Assembly (NCBI RefSeq): GCF_011074885.1
Contig: NC_054687.1
Location: 62,001 to 126,000 of the forward strand
Direction: 5' to 3'
DNA from: Brettanomyces bruxellensis
Lineage: Eukaryota; Ascomycota; Pichiomycetes; Pichiales; Pichiaceae
DNA: 64,000 bases
The notes under the pieces were generated by a model. The model did not search any database. It saw only the letters and a list, made by a program, of their open reading frames with translations, and was not told where the DNA came from. Within the stretch, counting starts at the first letter, position 1, and every line of letters starts with the position of its first letter. Below, in pieces: positions 18,711 to 28,722 of the stretch. A program made the position numbers and the translations under genes.

Positions 18711-19868
18711 TTACTCGTCGTCCTCGTCCAAATCCGGCATCGGATAATTAAGAATAACCGCAATTCCAGTCAACTGGTTTAACTGCTCCCCGGTATCGTG
18801 CAAGCTCGAAAACTGCGCCACCTCTGCACCACTTTCCTTCACCTTATCCACAAGCTCTATGTAGTGTTTTCTTCTGCTCACATCGTCATTTTTGAACAAG
18901 CTATCGGTGATCATCAACACTTTGATGGCTCCCGGAACTGCAGCCGCTTTCTCCACCTCCTCTTCACCGTACCATGCCTTGCCCTGGTCCTCATTTAAAA
19001 GCTTGCTAAACTCATCGAAAAGAATGATGTTCCTCTGGAATTTCGTATCTGAGAGCTTTTTCTGCAACTCCGGGGTCTTCAATGCCTCTTCTAGCCCCTG
19101 GAGATACCCTGTGGATGAATGCGCCACGATGAACTTGCCCCTGCTGTGTAAAAGCTGCTTGTTGTGGCTTTTCGTGGCTATTTCGATGATTTTCTCGTAC
19201 AACAACTTGGCTGTCGTACCTGGAGACACTAGTATCACGGCCTTCAACCTGTCGGTGTCAAGATTACGCAATGTTGACTCTGCTGTCGTCTCTATGAACT
19301 TTCTGAGGGCATTATCGTGTTGTGATGAGTCACCCCTTCTTTTTTTAGGGATGCTTTTTTGCACCTTATTGCGTAAAACCGTCATGTTCTCCGTCAACAA
19401 GCAAACATGCGCCACACCTTCTTCCAGGACAACCGCTCCTACTTCAGCCTTTGCCTCTATAGAGCATGCATTTCGAATAGTGTCTAGTGCTATTTCGTCC
19501 CACTCATCTTTTTCAAGTCTCACTTTTTGCCCAAGACCCAATTCGGCCGTGTGGTACGAACCCTGCGGCACATCCTCGTTCTGCTCTGTTGTCCTACCTT
19601 TAATCCGCATCACTTCATCGCTTGGTGTGTACTCTATGCTTTCAACTCTGAGAGTTAGCAATAGCAACTTTCGCACGTTAACTCCTCCAGATCCGGACCC
19701 GGTACTCTCTTTACCTTTGCCCTTTTTGATATTTCTGAAAGTCTTGATTTTCACCAAATCGCCCTTGGTGATCAAATTGTAAATTGCCCATAGGTCGTCC
19801 TTATCTTCTGGAAGCAATGCCAATTCTCCACTTTTATCTTTTTCTATAGTTTCTGAAAGGAGCTTCAT
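18711..19868 (-). CDS. DOM34: Ribosome rescue factor Dom34 (Pelota)
   Basis: The 385-aa product is Dom34/Pelota, which with Hbs1 binds the empty A site of stalled ribosomes and starts no-go and non-stop decay. It begins MKLLSETIEKDKSGELALLP, matching the Pelota N-terminal Sm-like domain. It has the central PKKRRGDSSQHD motif and lacks the GGQ of eRF1; the corresponding loop is absent. The C-terminal domain ends with an acidic DLDEDDE tail. The frame is open 29 codons further upstream (to 19955), but these residues are not part of the family, so I use the ATG at 19868; the length then equals S. cerevisiae Dom34 (386 aa). Together with CUE3 it gives two separate ribosome-surveillance genes within 10 kb. 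Confidence 0.95.
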   Translation of the reverse strand: MKLLSETIEKDKSGELALLPEDKDDLWAIYNLITKGDLVKIKTFRNIKKGKGKESTGSGSGGVNVRKLLLLTLRVESIEYTPSDEVMRIKGRTTEQNEDVPQGSYHTAELGLGQKVRLEKDEWDEIALDTIRNACSIEAKAEVGAVVLEEGVAHVCLLTENMTVLRNKVQKSIPKKRRGDSSQHDNALRKFIETTAESTLRNLDTDRLKAVILVSPGTTAKLLYEKIIEIATKSHNKQLLHSRGKFIVAHSSTGYLQGLEEALKTPELQKKLSDTKFQRNIILFDEFSKLLNEDQGKAWYGEEEVEKAAAVPGAIKVLMITDSLFKNDDVSRRKHYIELVDKVKESGAEVAQFSSLHDTGEQLNQLTGIAVILNYPMPDLDEDDE

Positions 19869-20444
19869 CTGTGGGTAATATTCTCTTTCCAGGCACAGCT
19901 GAAGGTACTTTGATGTGGGCGGAAAATATCTAAGTATGAAGAGAAAAGTGACCAACGCTTTAAGATTATTGTAATATAGTCAATGGTTATTCGGGATGAT
20001 TATCTTGGATGGTCGGGGATGCCGGTACAATCGAGCAAGGTGAAAAAATAAAAAGTGAGAGATAAAATTTGCGGAATAATGGAGTCGAGACGAGTGAGTA
20101 ATAATTAGGTAAGTGGTAAGCGGTAAGTGGTAAGTAATAAGTAGTAACTAGTAAGTAGTAATTAAATAGTAAGTAAGTAGTAAGTAGTAATTAAATAGTA
20201 AGTAAGTAGCAAGTAGTAAGTATGTAGAGTGTAGTATGTAATTAAGTAATAGTAAGCAAGTATCCTAGATACTACTAAGTACAATAAAAATAGTATTAAG
20301 TCTATTGATTTACAGAAGTAATACTAACAATCGCGGATCTACCTTAAACTCAGCCGCACAACTACACATAGGCCAAAGCATGCATTTCTATTACTTTGAA
20401 GAAGAAAAAGCAGGCTGCAGATTAAACAAAAATCCTGGATGCAC
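19869..20444. other. DOM34 upstream region and ARC1 3' flank
   Basis: 576 bp without a gene. It contains a simple repeat of GTAAGTA-type units at 20093-20262. Confidence 0.55.
20093..20262 (+). repeat. GTAAGTA-type simple tandem repeat
   Basis: About 170 bp are dominated by GTAAGTA/GTAGTAA heptamers. A higher-order duplication of TAATTAAATAGTAAGTAAGT occurs at about 20158 and 20188. It lies between the DOM34 promoter and the ARC1 stop codon. Confidence 0.7.
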
Positions 20445-21560
20445 CTAACGAACAACAGCACTGGCAATAGTAGTGCACTTGCAGAGCTCACCCTTCTCAT
20501 TAACTAGGCGGGCATCGGGCTTACCCTCCTCCTTGTAGATAACACTGAAGTCAGGAGTGGTGGTAAACTTAGGCTGGCAGGTTTCCCATATGTTCTTCTT
20601 CGGCGTGATGACATGCACGGGTGTTCCGTTGTATCCCTCAAAGAAGATCTTATCACCAGGCTTGGAACCGGCTGGAGGGTTGATGAATTCAACTTTGCTG
20701 TCTGCAGGATCGGAAGCACACAAAACCATGGCTGAGGACTTGATGCCACGCATTTTCACTGGTTTCAAGTTGGCAACAACAACAACAAGTCTCTGCTGCA
20801 GCTCCTCCAGGGGAATGAACTTCACCAAACCGGAGCAGACTGTCCTTGGGCCCTCTTTATCACCCATGTCGATAGTTGACACGTACAACGAGTCTGCATT
20901 AGGGTGCTTTATGGCCTTCTGGATGAAGCCGACACGGAAATCGATCATCGAAGGAACAGCTGGCTCTTTCTGCTGCTGTTGTTGCTGCTGCTGCTTCTTT
21001 GCCTTTGCTTTTTTAGCCTTCTTTGCCTGTTTTGCGGCTCTCTGCTTGGCGATGGTGGCTTCATCCGGCTTGAAGTTCTTCTTTTCGCCCTGGCTCTCCT
21101 TCTTGCCCTTTCCAGTTTCCTTTTCTGCGCCCTTCTTGCCCTTCTTCTTCTTCTCCTTCACCTCTCTTGGCAATTCAACATCGAACTTGACGGCCAGTCT
21201 AGAAGATTCTGGCACTGCCTCTTTTAGAAGCGTGTTCTGCAACAAGTCGATCCACCGCACTATGTGTCTGTGCTGGGCCAGTGTATCCACCTTGCCGGAC
21301 TCGACGCACTTTGATGCCTCGATGAAAATAGACTTGAAAGCTTCAACATCTGCACTGGTTGGCTTGTTTCCAACGGCATATGTGGTGCTTCTTAAGGAAT
21401 CGTTGAGGCTTTTCGCAAAATCTGCCTTGTCATCCGACTGGGCAAGTGTCTCCCACTGAGATTTGAGTGCAAGTTCCTCATTGCTGAGGTCTTTGTCTGT
21501 AACAAGACCTTTCACAGAAGATGGCTCGATCTTCTTTAATATATCTGCTATACTTGACAT
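20445..21560 (-). CDS. ARC1: tRNA-binding aminoacyl-tRNA synthetase cofactor Arc1
   Basis: The 371-aa product matches Arc1, which docks methionyl- and glutamyl-tRNA synthetases in the cytosol and increases their tRNA affinity. Residues about 1-130 are the GST-like docking domain. A middle Lys-rich segment with KKQ repeats and a run of eight Gln (about 140-195) is the nonspecific tRNA-binding linker. The C-terminal 170 residues are the OB-fold tRNA-binding domain of the EMAP II/Trbp111 type (DFRVGFIQKAIKHPNADSLY, RTVCSGLVKFI, VVANLKPVKMRGIKSSAMVL). In S. cerevisiae (YGL105W, 376 aa) it is next to VPS73 and MLC1, as it broadly is here. Confidence 0.96.
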   Translation of the reverse strand: MSSIADILKKIEPSSVKGLVTDKDLSNEELALKSQWETLAQSDDKADFAKSLNDSLRSTTYAVGNKPTSADVEAFKSIFIEASKCVESGKVDTLAQHRHIVRWIDLLQNTLLKEAVPESSRLAVKFDVELPREVKEKKKKGKKGAEKETGKGKKESQGEKKNFKPDEATIAKQRAAKQAKKAKKAKAKKQQQQQQQQKEPAVPSMIDFRVGFIQKAIKHPNADSLYVSTIDMGDKEGPRTVCSGLVKFIPLEELQQRLVVVVANLKPVKMRGIKSSAMVLCASDPADSKVEFINPPAGSKPGDKIFFEGYNGTPVHVITPKKNIWETCQPKFTTTPDFSVIYKEEGKPDARLVNEKGELCKCTTIASAVVR

Positions 21561-22755
21561 TGTAGATTAATTTGGTAGTTGTGGTGTTGTGCAATACAAC
21601 GGTTTATGGACCAAAACGTGTGGAACGCAAAAAAGCTGTGCAGTTGGCGGATGTATTTGCGATTATACACTATTTGAAACGATTATGTATGGGTTTGCAC
21701 ACTCAGGTTTTACACAACCCTTGACGTACTGAAAAAAAAAGGTGAAATTTCGATTTCTAAAATTTTTTTGTGTAGCCCAAGAAATTAGCCGCTAGTAGCG
21801 CAAAGAGGAAAAAGAGGAAGTTTACGTAAGTACGCAGTCGTACTTAGATAATACTTGGATAACGTATATAAGTTTCAAGTCGTACTAAATTTAGTATATG
21901 TAAGTTTCAAATACTTAATTAATGTATTGCATTTGGTGTATTAATAAAAGATGGGAATCAATGGGCATGCATGCTACTGCTTACATATCATCGCCAATTT
22001 CCTTCGGAGAAAACGATCTTCGTTTCTGCCGGCTCTTTTTCCGGTATTTATTATTATACTTACAGTCGGTTTTCAGTCACTATACACTCTTTCCATACAA
22101 ATAGACCCGAACACAATCATACTTCCCATAGTTGGATATTCCACATCATATACTTCTCCAATGTCTTCACCGGATTGAATTTGCTTCTTACAAAGCTTTT
22201 TGAGGAGTGGTTACTGCATTTCTAGGATGTCATAGTCCCGGTTTGAATTTATTCTAGTCTCATTTTTTTTTTTTTTGCTCGGGTTCCCAGCCTTTTTCCG
22301 GGCTTCTCCAGCATGAATATGTCATCTTTGGCAAGTGAACAATCAAGTAACCCCAACTGAATTATACTTTGATCAGCCATTTGATGTATATGCCTGAGTG
22401 CAGAAAAACAGTAAGCATTGCTCTCACTGAAGTACAGCGACAGAATAGAGGGAATTTGCCAGCAGGTTGTTTTCCCCACAAAAAAGGCTATTTTTGGCTG
22501 AATCATCTCGTATTACCAAGAGATCCCGGAGTCATAGTGGTGCCGGACGCTTTTGTTACTAAGCAGGCGGGCATACAGACTTGTGTGGGCTGAGTTTACC
22601 CTGTACATATTGTTTGTCGAAAAATCAGGCGGTGGCAGGTTGCAAGAGGCACATAGTGTGTTTGTGTGACAGTTATTGCCAAATTCACAAGCATATACAC
22701 ATAGACCGACACGTTGGCTGGAATAGAGGCAGACGGGCCCCCGGTGACGGGGCAG
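21561..22755. promoter_or_regulatory. Divergent ARC1/ERT1 intergenic region
   Basis: 1.2 kb with no convincing gene; a T14 tract lies at 22263-22276. The size is consistent with a long regulated upstream region for the transcription factor ERT1, but no specific binding site is clear. Confidence 0.5.
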
Positions 22756-24678
22756 ATGGCACTGGCGGGTGGTGAGCATCACGGCGGAGTTGATGGGGCT
22801 GTCCTGGTGCAGTATGGTGGAAAAGCAGGAGGCACGAGTGATAAAGTGAGCAAAAAGCGAGGGAGGCAGAGTATTGCAGAGACTGGCACGGAAAGTGTGA
22901 CGGGACAGGAGCAGCCGAAAAAAAAAGCACACAGGCGCCGGCGAATGAACAGAAAGAAGGTTTCCAGGGCGTGCAACCACTGCCAGAAGGCACATGTGAC
23001 GTGTAATGAGTCGCGGCCCTGCAAGAGGTGTGTAGCCCGGAATCTGGCCGACACCTGTCGGGACGCGCCCCGTAAGGCCAAGAAATACCTTCTGGAGGAT
23101 CTGCAGGAAGCCCCCGGTGTGCCGCGGCGGGCCTCCTTCCCGGTGGGTGCCCCGTCCCGGCCACTTTTACCGCCGGGTGGAAATTTCGACACCCCGGACC
23201 AATACCGGGACCCCCGCACGATGGACACGGGAAACGGCATCACCACCAGCCGCAGCCAGTCGGGAAACTTCCTCTCGTCCGCGGCAGATCTGGAATACTC
23301 CGTTTTAGGCAGCATTGTGAGCCGTGATGGCAGAAGAGACAGCGATAGCTCGCACAGCCACAGCGGCACCGCCACACCCACCCAACGGTTTTCCAGCCCG
23401 GATGACTTTGGCTATCTCAACTACCAGCCGCTCATGCAGCTGGGTGAGAATTTGAGTCAGAATGAAGGACAAAATCAAAATGAGGGACAAAATCAAAATC
23501 AAAACCAAAACCAAGGTCAAGGACAAATTCAAAATCAAGGCCAATCATTCCAACAACTGCATCCTCATCTCCAATCATCCTTCAGCCGGCAGTACGGAGA
23601 GCTACTTCACACAGATGAGCCCAAGTGTGATCCTTCCACAAACCAGTACTTCATAGGCACGATCTCTACGATGGATGGTGTACGGACGTACTCCTTTCCG
23701 GATGTAGTCAAGGGCATCGCGAGGTTCAAGTCACGCAGTCCGGCCGAGTTCCGCCGCAGGAATCGCCGTTCGGCCATATCTTTCGCGGTTAGCGTGCTGG
23801 AGCAGCTGCCTGGTGATGCTTTTGGAAGTACCGGGTCGCAGGGGAACTCGTACCGGGCTCTGGCCGATTTCCGATACTCTGACAGGCTTTCTGGCCGGGG
23901 GAGGCCCGGTGAACGCGTGGGGGAGGATAAAGCAAATAGTATTAACACTTCTGCAAATGGGATTAATACTTCTACAAATATCACTAACCCTTCTGCAAAT
24001 AGCCCATCTCCAAATAGCACTAAAAATGTCTCTACCACAATCTCCTCCTTGCACCCCCGACAGGTCTCATCTCCCTCATCGGGAAACTGCGGCTTGCTCT
24101 TCAAAGAGCCCTCCGAAATCTACTCACACATCAAAACTCCGTTCCCGTACGTCAGACCATACCATGACTTGAACTTGTATCTCCGGCGGCGTTTCGACAG
24201 GCAGCATCTCATGTCTATGTCGATGTCGATTGCCGAATACAGGCCCTCGTTCATCGCCGGTATGATCCACCTCAAGGAGGACGACTTGATCTTTGCCGAG
24301 CAGTGCTTCCAAAGAACTTTGCTCGAGTACGATAACTACGTCTCCATCTCCGGCACGCCGACCTTGGTCTGGCGCCGGACTTCACAGATTGCCTATGTTG
24401 GTGATGAGTTCTGCATTCTCACTGGCTGGACCAAGCAAGAGCTACTGGGAAAATCGACTTTTGCGGTCGAAATTATGGACGATAAGTCCTGTGTGGAGTA
24501 TTTCCGGCTGTTTTCCAAGATCTCCTTCGGCGATTTCCGCGGGGCAACCATGACTGAGTGCACTTTGCTGACCCCAAAGCATGAAAGTATCCGGACCTCG
24601 TGTGTCTGGACTTTAAAACGTGATGTCTTTGGAATTCCTATGATGATTATCGCCAACTTTCTTCCCATATTGACCTGA
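22756..24678 (+). CDS. ERT1: Zn2Cys6 transcription factor Ert1 (gluconeogenesis/ethanol utilisation)
   Basis: The 640-aa product has an N-terminal zinc cluster (residues 73-101) with spacing C-x2-C-x6-C-x5-C-x2-C-x8-C (CNHCQKAHVTC, RPCKRC), which is the Ert1/AcuK subtype. Basic residues precede it. A low-complexity Asn/Gln/Gly stretch follows (about residues 230-270) and a second Asn/Thr/Ser-rich one near 395-430. The C-terminal 120 residues form the PAS-like domain of this family (IAYVGDEFCILTGWTKQELL). Ert1 activates gluconeogenic and ethanol-use genes and works with Rds2-type factors. The upstream frame begins with a TTG, so the ATG at 22756 is taken. S. cerevisiae ERT1 is YBR239C, near the YBR241C-242W-243C cluster also represented here. 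Confidence 0.9.
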   Translation: MALAGGEHHGGVDGAVLVQYGGKAGGTSDKVSKKRGRQSIAETGTESVTGQEQPKKKAHRRRRMNRKKVSRACNHCQKAHVTCNESRPCKRCVARNLADTCRDAPRKAKKYLLEDLQEAPGVPRRASFPVGAPSRPLLPPGGNFDTPDQYRDPRTMDTGNGITTSRSQSGNFLSSAADLEYSVLGSIVSRDGRRDSDSSHSHSGTATPTQRFSSPDDFGYLNYQPLMQLGENLSQNEGQNQNEGQNQNQNQNQGQGQIQNQGQSFQQLHPHLQSSFSRQYGELLHTDEPKCDPSTNQYFIGTISTMDGVRTYSFPDVVKGIARFKSRSPAEFRRRNRRSAISFAVSVLEQLPGDAFGSTGSQGNSYRALADFRYSDRLSGRGRPGERVGEDKANSINTSANGINTSTNITNPSANSPSPNSTKNVSTTISSLHPRQVSSPSSGNCGLLFKEPSEIYSHIKTPFPYVRPYHDLNLYLRRRFDRQHLMSMSMSIAEYRPSFIAGMIHLKEDDLIFAEQCFQRTLLEYDNYVSISGTPTLVWRRTSQIAYVGDEFCILTGWTKQELLGKSTFAVEIMDDKSCVEYFRLFSKISFGDFRGATMTECTLLTPKHESIRTSCVWTLKRDVFGIPMMIIANFLPILT

Positions 24679-25006
24679 CAGTTATCTAGATCCTGCACAC
24701 GTCTGTGTATTTTGTATAGAGAGAATAATATCTGACAACTGCAATAATTTATGGAGGTATCACGCATTACTTACGCTCTACAATTTCATCCTCTCTCCTA
24801 CACTACCCACAACACTTTCATATTACGTAACCCTCACTTTTATTACGTAATCAGTATCACAGAATTGCCCAACACTCTATACTTCCTACTCCTCCCCCTT
24901 CTCTCTCAAGCACACGTACTATTAGCATAAATCACAGCAAAAGAAAAATGTAAAGAATGAACGAAAGCTATAAAAATAAAATTACTCGTAACATCAAGGC
25001 CGCACC
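24679..25006. other. Convergent ERT1/MLC1 3' spacer
   Basis: 328 bp, AT-rich, containing two TTACGTAA-like sequences (near 24825 and 24845); no gene seen. Confidence 0.5.
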
Positions 25007-25534
25007 TCACTGAGCAAGAATCGATTTCACAAACTCAACATAGTCAATCTTGTTATCATCCGTGATCTTGATGCCCTTTAGCAACTCATCAACTTCATCC
25101 TCCTGCAACTTTTCACCAATTGTAGTCAAAATGTACTTCAACTCACCCACACCAATATATCCGCTCAAATCCTTGTCAAAGATCTGGAATGCTTTAATAT
25201 AATCCTCGGGCTGGCCTGCCTTCTTAAATCCTCCCTCTCTGTTTATAAGCTTCACGTAAGTATCGAAATCAATCTCTGATCCATCTCCTCCCACACTTGA
25301 TTCGAGCTCAGATATCTCCTTTAAAGTTGGATTTTGGCCAACTGCCCTGAGCATATCCCCCAATTGTGAAATTGCAACTTTCCCGGATCCCTTCTTGTCA
25401 AAGAGCGCAAATGAATCCTTGTACTTTCTTGTATTGTCCGACTAGTAGTATGTAGTTTCGTTCGTTAGTATAAGCACTTAAGAACATTTTTTTTTTGTAA
25501 AAAAAAGCATCTTTTGACCACTTAGACTTACCAT
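25007..25534 (-). CDS. MLC1: Myosin essential light chain Mlc1 (Cdc4-like), intron after the ATG
   Basis: The spliced product is 145 aa: exon 1 is only the ATG (25532-25534) and exon 2 is 25007-25441. Exon 2 reads SDNTRKYKDSFALFDKKGSG, and the C-terminal half closely follows S. pombe Cdc4/S. cerevisiae Mlc1 (GEKLQEDEVDELLKGI). Mlc1 is the light chain of type II and V myosins and of the IQGAP Iqg1, needed for cytokinesis and polarised transport. The third EF-hand loop (DKDLSGYIGVGE) keeps acidic residues at positions 1, 3 and 12, unlike S. cerevisiae Mlc1, so it might still bind calcium; the others are degenerate. S. cerevisiae MLC1 is YGL106W, next to ARC1. Confidence 0.93.
25442..25531 (-). 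other. MLC1 intron (90 nt)
   Basis: The donor GTAAGT directly follows the start codon (reading down from 25531). A perfect TACTAAC lies at 25464-25470 and the acceptor is TACTAG at 25442. Removing it joins ATG to the conserved reading frame; without the splice, translation would have to start at an internal Met and lose the first EF-hand. Confidence 0.9.
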
Positions 25535-25794
25535 TTTTCTTTCTGTTTATGTGTCCTGCTTATAAAGGCAATATCTGTGTGATGGTTCAGGCTGTTTGTC
25601 GTGTATACTTTGTTGAAATTGGACTACGAACAAATAAAGCAAAAAAAGAATATGCTTAGTCGCACTTGTGCTTGAAACCCCCTAAAAAAAAGTGTAACAA
25701 TAGTCTTCGGTAAATAGTGCAGACCCAGGCCAGATCGTCGATCTTGCCGAATAATGCTTTTTTGTTGTTGATCTGTTTACACGAAATCATTCGC

Positions 25795-25830
<36 letters not shown>

Positions 25831-25978
25831 GTCGCGAGGGTAGGGATGTTATTTCGGTGAAACTTTTTTTTTCACTGCACCAAATCTTGATTGGTTCAGT
25901 TTGATCTTCCCTGAAATTCCATGGATACCATACGTTCTTCCGAAAAGTACCCACAATATACATAACAAGGTAAGCCAG
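25535..25978. promoter_or_regulatory. Divergent MLC1/DPH7 promoter with T32 tract
   Basis: 444 bp. An uninterrupted T32 tract (25797-25828) lies about 150 bp from DPH7 and 260 bp from MLC1, with smaller T runs nearby. Long poly(dA:dT) is known to keep nucleosomes away from yeast promoters. Confidence 0.6.
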
Positions 25979-27019
25979 ATGTCCGAAAACGTGCCGGAAT
26001 TGAAACGGTTGGCAGTTTTCAAAACAAAGCTGCCGCCTTGCTGCCTAAGAATATACGAGAATGTGGTTTATATAGGAACGTACAAACTAGTAGAAGGAGA
26101 TAACAGGTATGGATCAATAGAAGTGTGGAAATTCAACGAGCAACAGGACGATTTTATAAAAGTTAGAGAGTATCCGACGAAAGGCGCCATTCTCGATCTC
26201 AAGTTGGACCCATTTGAAAAAGGCATTCTGTGCAGTTGTCATTCACGTGGAAACCTCATATTTTGGAAAATAGACGCCGAGGATCCAACAATGCTTACAA
26301 AATTGCACGATCGCCAGGTGTACGACCCGAAAATCCTCATCACAGCGATCAATTACCACAAGCAGATACCACATAAGATGGTGGTAACGACAACTTCTGG
26401 TCTTTGCTCGATTTATGATGAAGAAACCGACGAATCCACGGATTTCGCAACGTCGCACGACTTGGAGTGTTGGTATGCCGATTTTTGCTCCCAGCCAGGC
26501 CTCGAGCAGCTTACCATCTCCGGCGGAGATGACGGAAAGATGATTATTCACGATATGCGAGATCCAGACTCCGTTGTGTGCTCCAACGGCACATTTCACC
26601 AGGCAGGAGTCGTTTCAGTTCTTGCATCGTCAAAAGATTGGCTTGCATCCTCACCGTACACGATATGGACCGGCTCCTATGACGACCACGTGCGGTCGAT
26701 CGACCTCAGGTACATAGAGGGAGACGCCGGTTCTGTCGGTTGTGCATACCCGAAAATAAAGCAAAAACTAGATCTGCACGGTGGAGTGTGGAAGCTGATC
26801 CCAAGTCCGGCCGGAAATTCAGACAACAGAGTGCTCACGTGCTGCATGTACGACGGTGCACGGATGTTGGGCTACGACGCGGACTCCGGCGCCGGTATCA
26901 CGGTCAAGAACTACTTCAAGAAAGATCACAGCTCGATTTGCTATGGAGGCGACTGGAAAAACGACCTTGTGGTCACGTGCAGCTTCTATGACAACGTTGT
27001 GCAGGCCTGGCGATCTTAG
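25979..27019 (+). CDS. DPH7: Diphthine methylesterase Dph7/Rrt2 (WD40)
   Basis: The 346-aa WD40-like protein matches Dph7 (Rrt2, WDR85). It demethylates the diphthine methyl ester intermediate on eEF2 before the final amidation by Dph6. Characteristic strings are IYENVVYIGTYKL, LDLKLDPFE, CSCHSRGNLIFWKID, SGGDDGKMIIHDMRD, WTGSYDDHVRSIDLRY and GGVWKLIPSP. The frame extends 26 codons upstream only to a TTG, so I take the ATG at 25979. It ends 7 bp from the stop of the convergent thioredoxin-fold gene, so their 3' UTRs must overlap. S. cerevisiae DPH7 is YBR246W, beside ISW1. Confidence 0.92.
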   Translation: MSENVPELKRLAVFKTKLPPCCLRIYENVVYIGTYKLVEGDNRYGSIEVWKFNEQQDDFIKVREYPTKGAILDLKLDPFEKGILCSCHSRGNLIFWKIDAEDPTMLTKLHDRQVYDPKILITAINYHKQIPHKMVVTTTSGLCSIYDEETDESTDFATSHDLECWYADFCSQPGLEQLTISGGDDGKMIIHDMRDPDSVVCSNGTFHQAGVVSVLASSKDWLASSPYTIWTGSYDDHVRSIDLRYIEGDAGSVGCAYPKIKQKLDLHGGVWKLIPSPAGNSDNRVLTCCMYDGARMLGYDADSGAGITVKNYFKKDHSSICYGGDWKNDLVVTCSFYDNVVQAWRS

Positions 27020-27026
27020 CGGGCAC

Positions 27027-27578
27027 TCATGCCGATTTCTGCTTCGAATTTGGCCCAGTTATGTCCTCCGCATGCTCGCGAACCCAAGCCGTAAGAGTCT
27101 CCATGTCAGCATTGTATTTTTCTGGCTGCGAGATCAACTTCTTGTCGCAGTAGTAACCATTTGGAAGCTGCTTGTTTAGGCAAACGATCGAGGGGATGTC
27201 CCTCGCGCCGTATTTTATCGTGAGTGGGACATTTTCGGCATTATCGCACTCAATACTGACCATACTGACAGCTTTTGCCTCTTTTGGCATCTGCTTTTCC
27301 ACAATGTTCTGCAATGCACTTGTCTGCTTGTTGGAGGCCGTCTCGCCAAGGCGGACAAAGTTCAAAAGAAGAGGAGTCTTTGTCAAAAGCAAATGGTTGA
27401 GGTCCTCGGGCTGCCTCACGATCTGGTATATCCTGTTTAGTGCCAGACCCCCGGATTTTGGCGGGTAGACGATCTTCGTTGGCTTTATAATCGGATGTTT
27501 GGACGTTTGAATGTAGAATACAACTCCGCCAACTATGACGGTTCCTGCTAGGAGCCATATCTGTTTCTTGGTGAGCAT
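27027..27578 (-). CDS. Single-pass membrane protein with thioredoxin-like fold, no CxxC
   Basis: The 183-aa product starts with a hydrophobic segment (residues about 7-25, IWLLAGTVIVGGVVFYI) preceded by two Lys, which could be a mitochondrial or ER signal anchor. The rest resembles a thioredoxin fold: LLLNFV strand, helix, MVSIECD strand, then KYGARDIPSIVCL, where IPS fits the cis-proline loop. The CxxC active site is missing (LGETASNK stands there), so it is probably not a redox enzyme. I cannot name it. The stop codon is 7 bp from that of DPH7. Confidence 0.65.
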   Translation of the reverse strand: MLTKKQIWLLAGTVIVGGVVFYIQTSKHPIIKPTKIVYPPKSGGLALNRIYQIVRQPEDLNHLLLTKTPLLLNFVRLGETASNKQTSALQNIVEKQMPKEAKAVSMVSIECDNAENVPLTIKYGARDIPSIVCLNKQLPNGYYCDKKLISQPEKYNADMETLTAWVREHAEDITGPNSKQKSA

Positions 27579-28722
27579 TTTTCCGCTTCTATTAGTGCTT
27601 ATCTGCTGCCTATCTGCTGTCTATCTGTTTGCTATCTGTTGAATTAATTTTGAATCTCCAGGTAATAGACCGAAGGTAAATTTAATAAATTTCGCAATAT
27701 CCAGCACGATCGATTCCTAGTGGTTAAATTCTGAAACGTATCACGGTATTTATTGCTTTGCTGTCTTCAATTGCTGCTCGTAGTACAATGTTAATCAAGC
27801 TCGTGCCAGGTGGCATGTACAAAATTTCGGGTCTCGGTCTACTTGCCCGCTATAATGTATTATTGCACGGATGTGCGGGGCAAGAATAAGACTTGGAGTG
27901 ATCAAAAAAAAAAAAAAACTCGCTGTCATTAACTTTACATTCTGCTTACTATTTTTTTGCGTCATCTGACAAATCGGTTTATCCTTCTAATCGCCCACCT
28001 TACTGAATAGTCGCGATACCGAAAACTGAAAATCAGGGCACATTACTCCCGCCTCTTACTAATACCGAAAACCCCCTCCCCTCTATTGAGCATCCACCAC
28101 CTTTTTTTTTTTTTTTTTGGAGCGCACTTTCCATTTTTCATGGGCGCTTCCCCATATCTCGTGAATAATGAAGATTTCACCAATAGTCATAACCGGTTAT
28201 TATGTCAGATAATATTAATATATATAGAACAGAACCGTCATCTGCATCAAAGAATACTCTATTTTTTTGTGTCAAGTTGTTTTTTCCCCCATAGAGGATG
28301 CACCGTGTTCTATCCCAATCTTATCTGCCCACTTCAGACTGACAATTTGACAGTTGTCGTATCGCAAGTGTAGCAACATTGGCAACTGTGGTGTGCAAGT
28401 CCGGAAAGCGGAATATAATTTTCCACATTCATCTGGAAAAATTTCAGAAATAATATCAGTGGAAAAAAAAAAAAATAAAATAAAAAGAGAGAACCTGGAG
28501 CCAATCGTAAGATTAGCGAGGACTTATATTTTTGATTACTTTTTTTTATTCCGATTTCGATTTCGATTTTTTGTGAGTCTCTTTCTCATAACCACACAAA
28601 TCAGAAGCACAACCCCCACAGATCGCAAGCGAATCATACATCTAATAAATAGTGGCGGAAATCCTGCTTCCAATTTTGCATCGATCAACATTTAGACCAG
28701 CGGGTTCACCCACCCACCAACT
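27579..28722. promoter_or_regulatory. Divergent thioredoxin-like/RIB1 intergenic region
   Basis: 1.14 kb without a gene. It contains A14 (27904-27917), T17 (28102-28118) and a shorter A-rich tract near 28463-28490. Confidence 0.5.
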
